Source: an uncultured Holophagaceae bacterium (GTDB lineage Bacteria > Acidobacteriota > Holophagae > Holophagales > Holophagaceae). Taken from it: a stretch of 64,000 nt of DNA. The notes under the pieces were generated by a model. The model was not told the DNA's origin. It worked only from the letters and a program-made list of their open reading frames with translations, and did no database searches. The stretch lies in assembly GCA_903913215.1 (NCBI GenBank), contig CAIWKE010000003.1, forward strand, positions 412,167 to 476,166, read 5' to 3'. The position numbers and the translations under genes are program-made. Of this stretch, positions 19,216-25,854 are shown one piece after another (the stretch's first letter is position 1; every line of letters starts with the position of its first letter).

Positions 19216-20462
19216 GCCACCGAGTGTACGCCAGCCACGTAGACCTGCATGATTTGTGTCGGATCTTCCATCAGGCGCTGCTTCCAGCGGCCCAGGCGCA
19301 CCCGGCCTTCGATGAGACCGCGCAGGGCGCCCACGTGGTCCGTGAACCCTACGCTGTTGGCGCCGATCAGACGGTCGCCCTGGAACTGGAGGTTCAGGTA
19401 GCGGTACCGGGCCGCATCCAGCACCTCGGCGGAGTCACCGCCGGGCTGCCCTTCCCATTCACCGAAGGAGGAGGAGACTAGCCCGAGGGTGGTCAGCACG
19501 TTGAACACGAAGCTCCCCTTGAAGGCTGTGGGACGCCCCGCCATGTTCAGGGCGGCGATGCGGCCCTGCTCCACCGCATTGGGCTGGATGGCGTTGAGCT
19601 GCCGCTTCCCCGTGAGACAGTCCCGGGATTCGGCCACGTCGCCTGCGGCGTAGACGCCGGGCACACTACTCTGGAGGTGCTCATCCACCACGATGCCCTG
19701 GCCCAGGTTGATGCCGCTGCCCGCCAGGAAGTCCAGGTTCGGATCCACACCCACGGCGCTGAGATAGATGTCTGCGGGCAGAACGCGACCATCCGCCAGG
19801 GCCACCTGCAGCACGCCATCCGCGGCGCTGAGCCCCGCAGGCTGTGTGCGGGTGAAGATCTTCACACCTTTGGCCTGGCACCACTGCTGCAGCAGACCAC
19901 TGGCCGTGGGGTTCATCATGCGGCGGACCATGTAGCCACTGCGCACGAGGATGGTGAGGTCCACTCCCCGCGAGAGCAGGCCTTCCATGATGATGCAGCC
20001 CACGAAGCCGGCGCCCATCTGGACGATGCGGATGCCGGGTTTGGCCTGGGCCAGGGCCAGGATGGCGCGGGCGTCCTCCAGGGTCCAGCAGCTGCGGACG
20101 CCCGGGAGGTCGATGCCGGGAATGCTTTCGCGACTGGGTCGGGAGCCCGTGGCGATGAGCAGGCGGTCATAGGGCAGGCGCTGGCCGCCCCCCAGGTCCA
20201 CGGTGCGACCCGTCGTATCCACGGATCGGGCGCGACCATGGACCACTTGGATGCGTTGCGTGGCGTAGTGATCGGCGTCCTTGCGCAGGTGGGTGCCGGC
20301 CTCGGCGATGTCGCCCTTGAGCAGGTAGGGGATGGCCATGCGGGAGTACGGCGGCTCTGGCTCGCCGCAGAGCAGGGTGATGTCAGCCACGGGGTCCGCC
20401 TTGCGCAACGTCTCCGCCGCCACCACCCCCGCCGGACCACTGCCGATGATCAGATGCCGCAT
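19212..20462 (-). CDS. FAD-dependent NAD(P)H oxidoreductase, AorC-like
   Basis: 416 residues, class-I pyridine-nucleotide-disulfide reductase fold. The N-terminal FAD motif is HLIIGSGPAGVVAAETL; the second dinucleotide fold is around IVQMGAGFVGCIIMEGL; the C-terminal FAD contact is VYAAGDVAES. There is no CxxxxC redox disulfide, so it resembles nitrite reductase/NADH oxidase-type subunits. In the Aromatoleum AOR system the FAD subunit passes electrons to NAD. The same gene order here (Fe-S, AOR, FAD, MoaD) supports that role. It is separated from the AOR gene by 145 bases holding a hairpin repeat. Confidence 0.87.
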   Translation of the reverse strand: MRHLIIGSGPAGVVAAETLRKADPVADITLLCGEPEPPYSRMAIPYLLKGDIAEAGTHLRKDADHYATQRIQVVHGRARSVDTTGRTVDLGGGQRLPYDRLLIATGSRPSRESIPGIDLPGVRSCWTLEDARAILALAQAKPGIRIVQMGAGFVGCIIMEGLLSRGVDLTILVRSGYMVRRMMNPTASGLLQQWCQAKGVKIFTRTQPAGLSAADGVLQVALADGRVLPADIYLSAVGVDPNLDFLAGSGINLGQGIVVDEHLQSSVPGVYAAGDVAESRDCLTGKRQLNAIQPNAVEQGRIAALNMAGRPTAFKGSFVFNVLTTLGLVSSSFGEWEGQPGGDSAEVLDAARYRYLNLQFQGDRLIGANSVGFTDHVGALRGLIEGRVRLGRWKQRLMEDPTQIMQVYVAGVHSVA

Positions 20463-20509
20463 GGGAAGCCCTCCCGACCTTCGCTAAAACTCAAACAAAG
20501 GAAAAATTT

Positions 20510-20594
20510 CACCGCCAAGCCGCCAAGCCGCCAAGGACGCCAAGCGAAACAACAACCCTATTTTCATTCTTGGCGTCTTGGCGTCTTGGCGGTG
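20510..20594. repeat. Intergenic arm-repeat hairpin, copy B, inside the AOR operon
   Basis: Left arm CACCGCCAAG followed by CGCCAAG units; right arm three CTTGGCGT-type octamers ending CTTGGCGGTG. The arms are complementary over about 25 bases with a roughly 25-base loop. On the minus strand it begins with ACTGATCACC, the boundary shared with other copies. It separates aorB and aorC. Confidence 0.85.
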
Positions 20595-20607
20595 ATCAGT
20601 CGTTAGT

Positions 20608-22458
20608 TCAAACCCCAAGCCGCGTGCGGGTCTCGGGGGTGGGGACGCCTTGTTTGTCCCAGCCTCGCAGCTGGTAGTACTCGGGCAGCATGATGTCCAG
20701 CTTGGACACGGCGCCCTTTTGCGGGCCGGTCTTGGCGGGCTCCTTCATGAGGCGCGGGGGCAGGTTGTCGTCCTTGCAGGTGAGGCCGGCGCTGAGGTTG
20801 AACTCCCGCTCCAGGTTCCAGATGCGCTCACCCACCAGAAGCAGGCGCTCCTCGGACCAGTCGCCCTCGCAGGCGGCCTGGATCTGGGGCTGGATGTCCT
20901 GGAGGCCCCAGGCGAACGTGGTGAAGAGGCAGATGCCGGCGGAGTCCACCACGGCCGTGAGGTCCTGGAAGGCCTTCAGCATGGCGGGCTTGCCCTCGGT
21001 GGCCTGAGGTTCCATCTTCACGGGAATGCCCAGCACCTCAGGCGAGACCATGTAGCCGCGCAGGTGGCAGGCGCCGCGGTTGCTGGTGGCGTAGGCGAGG
21101 CCCATGCCCTGGAGGCCGCGACCGTCGTAGGCCGGGAACTCCTGGCTCTTGACGGTCATGGAGAGGTCCGGCCGCCCGTACTTGGTGCAGAGGCGCTTGG
21201 AGCCCAGGCCGATGAGCTTGCCGAAGCCCTCGCCCTTGGCCGTCAGCTCCGCCAGCTTGACCATGGCCTCGGTGGAGCCGAAGGGCAGCTCGAAGCCCAC
21301 TTCTTCCTTGGTGAGGAGGCCCAGTTCGTAGAGCTCCATGGCCGCGCCCACGGTGGCGCCGAAGGAGATTGGATCAAAGCCGTCCTCGTTGCAGAGGAAG
21401 TTGGCATAGGTGAGGGCTTCCAGATCCGAGACGCCGTTGGCGGCGCCCAGGGCCCAGGCTGCCTCGTACTCCACGCCGCCAGAGGCGCCGTGATACTGGG
21501 GCTTGTCCTTTACGCTGAAGTGGCCCGGATCCATGCGGGAGATGCGGCCGCAGGCGATGGTGCAGCCGAAGCAGGCGCCGTTGGTGACCAGATTGGCCTT
21601 GCCATCCGTGGGCCGCTTCAGGTGCATGGCCTCGCCACCGATGTTGTTGGCGCCCTCGAACTGGATGTCCTGGTGATTGCGGGTGGGCAACGCGCCCAGC
21701 TCGTTGATGACGTTCATGAGGACCTGGGTGCCGTAGGTAGGCAGGCCCTGGCCCGTGACCCCATTGGCGGCCAGCACCGCCTTGCCCGCGTCCACGGCCT
21801 TGAAGAAGCCTTCGGGATCGGCCACCTGATAGGCATCCGTACGGGTGCCGCGGACAGCGAAGGCCTTCAGATTCTTGGAACCCATGACCGCACCCACGCC
21901 GGAACGGCCCGCGGCCCGGTGCAGATCATTCACAATGGCGGCGTAGAGCACACCATTCTCACCTGCGCGGCCGATGGAAGCCACGCGCAGCTGGGGATCC
22001 TGGTGCTGTTTCTTGATGGTCTCTTCCGTCTCCCAGACGGTCTTGCCCCAAAGGTGTGAGGCATCCACCAGCTCGGCCTTGCCGTCCATGAGCAGCAGGT
22101 ACACAGGCTTCGGGGAGGCCCCCTCGAAGATCACCATGTCCCAGCCCGCAAACTTCAGCTCGGCGCCAAAGTAGCCGCCAGAGTTGGAGCAGGCGATGGC
22201 GCCCGTCAGGGGGCCCTTGGTGACCACGGAGTAGCGTCCACCCGTGGCGGCCATGGTGCCCGTGAGGGGACCGGTCACGAAGATGAGCTTGTTCTGAGGG
22301 GAGAGGGGATCCACCTTGGGGTCGATCTCGGAGACCAGGTACTTGGTCGCCAGGCCCCGCTGGCCCAGGTAATCCTGGGCCCAGGTCTGGTTCAGCGGCT
22401 CCGTGGTGCAGGTGCCGGTCTCAAGGTTTACGCGGAGAACGTTCTTGGTCCATGCCAT
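20608..22458 (-). CDS. Tungsten-containing aldehyde:ferredoxin oxidoreductase, large subunit
   Basis: 616 residues from the ATG at 22458, where AGGAG precedes it and translation begins MAWTKNVLRVNL; the frame stays open upstream only as a shadow of the ferredoxin gene. AOR family motifs are GPLTGTMAATGGRYSV and KGPLTGAIACSNSGGYFG (cofactor domain). The 4Fe-4S ligands are visible as Cys296, Cys299, Cys303 (CFGCTIACGR) and Cys510 (GICLFTTF), with the same spacing as in the Pyrococcus enzyme. These enzymes carry a tungsto-bispterin and oxidise aldehydes to acids, or run in reverse. Substrate unknown. Confidence 0.93.
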   Translation of the reverse strand: MAWTKNVLRVNLETGTCTTEPLNQTWAQDYLGQRGLATKYLVSEIDPKVDPLSPQNKLIFVTGPLTGTMAATGGRYSVVTKGPLTGAIACSNSGGYFGAELKFAGWDMVIFEGASPKPVYLLLMDGKAELVDASHLWGKTVWETEETIKKQHQDPQLRVASIGRAGENGVLYAAIVNDLHRAAGRSGVGAVMGSKNLKAFAVRGTRTDAYQVADPEGFFKAVDAGKAVLAANGVTGQGLPTYGTQVLMNVINELGALPTRNHQDIQFEGANNIGGEAMHLKRPTDGKANLVTNGACFGCTIACGRISRMDPGHFSVKDKPQYHGASGGVEYEAAWALGAANGVSDLEALTYANFLCNEDGFDPISFGATVGAAMELYELGLLTKEEVGFELPFGSTEAMVKLAELTAKGEGFGKLIGLGSKRLCTKYGRPDLSMTVKSQEFPAYDGRGLQGMGLAYATSNRGACHLRGYMVSPEVLGIPVKMEPQATEGKPAMLKAFQDLTAVVDSAGICLFTTFAWGLQDIQPQIQAACEGDWSEERLLLVGERIWNLEREFNLSAGLTCKDDNLPPRLMKEPAKTGPQKGAVSKLDIMLPEYYQLRGWDKQGVPTPETRTRLGV

Positions 22459-22469
22459 GGCTTCGCTCC

Positions 22470-22946
22470 TCACACGGTCGCAGGATTCGTGTCGGTCTTG
22501 CCGGCCCACTGGCGCATCTTCTCCAGCCCGGTCCAGTCCGCATCCACGTAGGTGATGGCCGCCGTGGGGCAGGCCTTGGCGCAGGCGGGGGCCCCATCGC
22601 AAAGGTCGCACTTCTGAACCTTGCCGCTCTGGGCCACGTAGTTGATGGTGCCGAAGGGGCAGGCGATGGTGCACACCTTGCACCCCACGCAGGTGGGATC
22701 CAACACGATCTTGGCGCCGGTCACGGGATCCAGCTTGATGGCGTCCACGGGGCAGGCCGTCATGCACCAGGCCTCGTCGCATTGCGTGCAGGTGTAAGGC
22801 ACGAAGCGGCCCGCTTCGTGGAAGGAGAACACCTTGATCCGCGACTTCGCCGTCGTGAAGCTTCGGTAGTTCTCCCAAGAGCACGCCATCTCGCATTGGA
22901 GACAGCCCGTGCACTTGTTGGGATCGATGTGGAGGGACTTCTGCAT
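22470..22946 (-). CDS. Ferredoxin-like 4x[4Fe-4S] subunit of AOR (AorA-like)
   Basis: 158 residues, SD AGGAGG before the ATG. Four cysteine clusters of the HycB/NrfC type are visible: CTGCLQCEMAC, CTQCDEAWCMTACP, CVGCKVCTIACP and CDLCDGAPACAKACP. That is enough for four [4Fe-4S] clusters. It lacks a twin-arginine signal and so acts in the cytoplasm, presumably wiring AOR to the FAD subunit. First gene of the operon; its stop lies 11 bases before the AOR start. Confidence 0.92.
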   Translation of the reverse strand: MQKSLHIDPNKCTGCLQCEMACSWENYRSFTTAKSRIKVFSFHEAGRFVPYTCTQCDEAWCMTACPVDAIKLDPVTGAKIVLDPTCVGCKVCTIACPFGTINYVAQSGKVQKCDLCDGAPACAKACPTAAITYVDADWTGLEKMRQWAGKTDTNPATV

Positions 22947-23155
22947 GGAAAACCTCCTGGCTGGGGTGAACTGGGGATCGCGATGATCATAATCCGGATA
23001 ACGGTCTGCGGAAGTTCTTTTTCGGAGCCCCCGGGATGTTTTTAAGAGTCAGTAATGGCGTGGGTTTGCGAGGATCGCTGAGTTGCTATTTTCGAGATCT
23101 TGTCTCAGTCCCAATTCGTTGGTCCAGACTGGTGCATCGAGCCCTAAAAAGAACT

Positions 23156-23203
23156 GATCACCACCAAGACACCAAGAACTGTCTTGGTGTCTTGGTAGCG
23201 ATC
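23156..23203. repeat. Intergenic arm-repeat hairpin, copy C
   Basis: GATCACCACCAAGACACCAAG pairs with CTTGGTGTCTTGGTAGCGATC around a short loop, preceded by AACT. It sits between the AOR operon promoter region and the 3' end of the POT transporter gene. Confidence 0.85.
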
Positions 23204-23231
23204 TTTTCAGTCCGACCGGTGGATCAAAAAC

Positions 23232-24704
23232 CTACCGTTTCCGCAGGCTCACAGCGGTGCCGCCGGCGCCCAGGATGAGCAGAATGGCGGCCTGAACGAG
23301 GATCTTGTAGGAGATCTCGGGACCGGACAGGGAGGCATAGACGAAGCCCAGGCCGGCTGCAAGCAGCACCACATAGATGGCCAGCATGACCTTGCGGGCC
23401 TTCTCGTTGGTCTCGGGGGTGTCCACGGCGAAGACCCGGTCGTAGAAAACGAGGCCCACGGCGGCCAGGATGTTCAGGCCCACGAAGATCAGCCAGAAGA
23501 GCCGCGCCGCGGCCTGGGCGCCGGGTTGCCCGATGACAGGCTTGAGCATGGCCCCATACATGAAGCCACCCAGGCTGGAGCCGATGAGGCTGCCGATGAC
23601 GCCGTAGAGGAAGGCATAGCCCATGTAGACGGCCACCTTGTCCTTGGGTGCCACCAGTCCCACATAGCTGTAGTACTTCGGGTGGGCAGTCATCTCCCCG
23701 ATGGAGAACACGGACAGGCCCAGGATGAAGACCCAGACATTGGTGGAGGCCGCCAGGCAGAGGAAGCCCAGGGTGCCGATGACGATGCCCGCAACCATGG
23801 TGGGCAGGGCCCGCACCTTCTTCACCAGGCGGCTCACCAGCACCTGCAGCAGGATGATGGTGCCGCCGTTAACCACGGTGACGTGCTCCGTATCGAACTT
23901 CAGGTGCACGCCGAAGGAGGCGAAGAAGCGGTCCACAGGGGTGGCGTCCACGAAGTCCCGCAGGTACCAGAGCACGGAGCCGAAGGTCTGGAAGTAGAGG
24001 ATCCAAAAGCCCGAGTAGACCACGATCATCAGCATGAAGCGGGCATCGCCCAGCACCATGGCGGCACTGTGGGCCACTTCGCGGAGACTCTTGGAGTTCT
24101 CGGGCCGGGGGGGATCCTTGAACAGGAACACCGTGGGCACCAGCATGGCGGCACAGTAGATGGCCGAGGCCATGAACACGTAGCGCCAGGAAAAGCCCTT
24201 GAGGATGCTCACGGCCAGGGGCGCCAGGAAGGCCCCGATGTTGATCATCCAGTAGTAGATGCCGAACCCGAAGCCGGAGTTCTCCTCCGTGGTGGTGCGA
24301 GCCAGGGTGCCCGAGATGATGGGCTTGAAGAGGCCCGCGCCCGTGGCCATTAGCAGCAGGGCCGCAAAGACGGCCCCGTAGGCCGTGACGTTCCCGGCAA
24401 TGAAGTAGCCCGCCGACAGAATGGAGAAGGCGAAAAGCAGCATGCGCCGGTAACCGTAGCGGTCCGCCAGGGCCCCACCGGCGATGGGGATCACGTAGGT
24501 GAACGCGTAAATGAGGCTCTGGAGGAAGCCCACGGACTGCTCTGAGAAGCCCAGGCCGCCCACGCTGATCTTGTTGGTGAGATAGACCGCCAGCACCGAG
24601 TTCAGGCCGTAGTAGGCGGCCCGCTCGAAGAGCTCCATGACGTTGGCCAGCCAGAAGACCGGCGGGAAGCTGCGGAGGACACTGGTGGAGCGCGGATTGG
24701 ACAT
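23232..24704 (-). CDS. POT/PTR2 family proton-dependent peptide transporter
   Basis: 490 residues from the ATG at 24704 (MSNPRSTSV); the longer frame to 24779 overlaps the divergent gene. About 12-14 hydrophobic helices. POT family motifs are ELFERAAYYGL in helix 1 (ExxER...YYG), ADRYGYRRMLLF (loop 2-3) and IYYWMINIGAFLAP (the FYxxINxG motif). It imports di- and tripeptides with protons across the inner membrane. Confidence 0.9.
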   Translation of the reverse strand: MSNPRSTSVLRSFPPVFWLANVMELFERAAYYGLNSVLAVYLTNKISVGGLGFSEQSVGFLQSLIYAFTYVIPIAGGALADRYGYRRMLLFAFSILSAGYFIAGNVTAYGAVFAALLLMATGAGLFKPIISGTLARTTTEENSGFGFGIYYWMINIGAFLAPLAVSILKGFSWRYVFMASAIYCAAMLVPTVFLFKDPPRPENSKSLREVAHSAAMVLGDARFMLMIVVYSGFWILYFQTFGSVLWYLRDFVDATPVDRFFASFGVHLKFDTEHVTVVNGGTIILLQVLVSRLVKKVRALPTMVAGIVIGTLGFLCLAASTNVWVFILGLSVFSIGEMTAHPKYYSYVGLVAPKDKVAVYMGYAFLYGVIGSLIGSSLGGFMYGAMLKPVIGQPGAQAAARLFWLIFVGLNILAAVGLVFYDRVFAVDTPETNEKARKVMLAIYVVLLAAGLGFVYASLSGPEISYKILVQAAILLILGAGGTAVSLRKR

Positions 24705-24781
24705 CTGGAAAGTATAGGGGAGCCGCCTCCTTGCAGCCGCGCCCTTTAGAGGGTGCAATGAAAGCATCGAAAGGCCCAACC

Positions 24782-25672
24782 ATGAAGACCATCTCCCTGC
24801 GCGTCGACGTGGATACCCTGGAAGGCTCGCTGTCGGGCATTCCCACCCTGCTGCGCCTGCTGGACAAGCACCAGATGCGGGCCAGCTTCTACTTCTGCTT
24901 CGGCCCGGACAACAGCGGCAAAGCCATCCGCCGCATCTTCCGCAAGGGCTTCCTGGACAAGATGCGGCGCACCAATGGCCCCAAGCTCTACGGCTTCAAA
25001 ACCATGATGTACGGCGTGCTGCTCCCCGCCCCCATCATCTGGAAGCAGGCCTCGGCGCAGATGCGCTCGGCTCGGGAGGCGGGCCACGAGGTGGGCATCC
25101 ACGGCTGGGACCATGTGCAGTACCACGACCTGCTGGACCGCAAGTCACGCCAGTGGCTGTCGGACTGGTACGCCCAGGCCCACGAGGCCTTCGGGACTGT
25201 CTTTGGCGAGAAACCGTTGGGCGCCGTGAGCCCCGCGTGGCGCTGCAACGACACCACCCTGGAGCTGCAGGATGCCTACGGCCTGGCCTATGCCGGGGAC
25301 TGCCGGGGCCTGGCTCCCTTCTATCCCATCGTGAAGGGGCAACCCCTCAAGACCCTGCAGATCCCCACCACCCTGCCCACCCTTGACGAGCTGCTGGGCC
25401 TGGATGGCCGCACCCCGGACCAGGTGAACCGCGAGGTCTGGGACCTGGTGCGCGAGGACGCCCCCAACGTCTATGCCCTCCACACGGAAGTCGAGGGCGG
25501 CGCCCTCTTCGAGACCTTTGATGCCTTCCTGGCGGGCCTCAACGAGCGTGGCGTCCAGGCCCGCACCCACGCCGACTGGCTGCCGGAGCTGCTGGCCGCC
25601 AAGCCCCCGGCGAAGGCGATCATCCGCCGGGAGATCCCCGGCCGGGCCGGTTGGGTGAGCTTCGAGAGTTGA
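24782..25672 (+). CDS. arnD: ArnD-like polysaccharide deacetylase (lipid-linked sugar deformylase)
   Basis: 296 residues from MKTISLRVDVDT; an in-frame ATG at 24758 with GAGGG upstream is also possible. NodB-fold metal site: RVDVD and GIHGWDHV (HxxxxxH type). Stretches characteristic of ArnD, the 4-deoxy-4-formamido-arabinose-phosphoundecaprenol deformylase of polymyxin resistance, are present: YFCFGPDNSGK, AGDCRGLAPF, IPTTLPTLDEL, HTEVEGG and GRAGW. In this pathway ArnD acts with ArnA, B, C and T, none of which lie nearby, so the true substrate may be a related lipid-linked sugar. Confidence 0.8.
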   Translation: MKTISLRVDVDTLEGSLSGIPTLLRLLDKHQMRASFYFCFGPDNSGKAIRRIFRKGFLDKMRRTNGPKLYGFKTMMYGVLLPAPIIWKQASAQMRSAREAGHEVGIHGWDHVQYHDLLDRKSRQWLSDWYAQAHEAFGTVFGEKPLGAVSPAWRCNDTTLELQDAYGLAYAGDCRGLAPFYPIVKGQPLKTLQIPTTLPTLDELLGLDGRTPDQVNREVWDLVREDAPNVYALHTEVEGGALFETFDAFLAGLNERGVQARTHADWLPELLAAKPPAKAIIRREIPGRAGWVSFES

Positions 25673-25694
25673 GGTCCTTTCTAGCGGAGTGCCT

Positions 25695-25836
25695 GCAATA
25701 ATCGCGGCCCAAAAAGCGGGCCACGATTATTGCGAGGAAAAGCTATGCGGGGTGCGCGGCTCCGCCAAAGGACCCGGCCACACCCTGAAGTCCTTCTACA
25801 AACAAAAATCGTGGCCGCTTTTGGGCCACGATTTTT
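25695..25836. repeat. Two related palindromes in inverted orientation bracketing about 70 bp
   Basis: Left palindrome 25695-25733 (GCAATAATCG-CGGCCC...GGGCC-ACGATTATTGC) and right palindrome 25804-25836 (AAAAATCGTGGCC-GCTTTTG-GGCCACGATTTTT). The reverse complement of the left is nearly the right. A looser copy occurs at about 39956-39986. The arrangement resembles a miniature inverted-repeat element. Confidence 0.7.
25804..25836. terminator. Bidirectional terminator between arnD and secDF
   Basis: 13-bp perfect stem with A-run before and T-run after, so it can end transcription from both convergent genes. It is also the right palindrome of the repeat pair. Confidence 0.75.
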
Positions 25837-25854
25837 GCAATCCGACGAGCTGGT

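Noticed and set aside
22459..22914. N-terminal extension of the AOR frame
   Set aside because: The extension lies entirely within the ferredoxin-like gene in another frame and is compositionally unlike AOR. The ATG at 22458 with AGGAG gives the family N-terminus.
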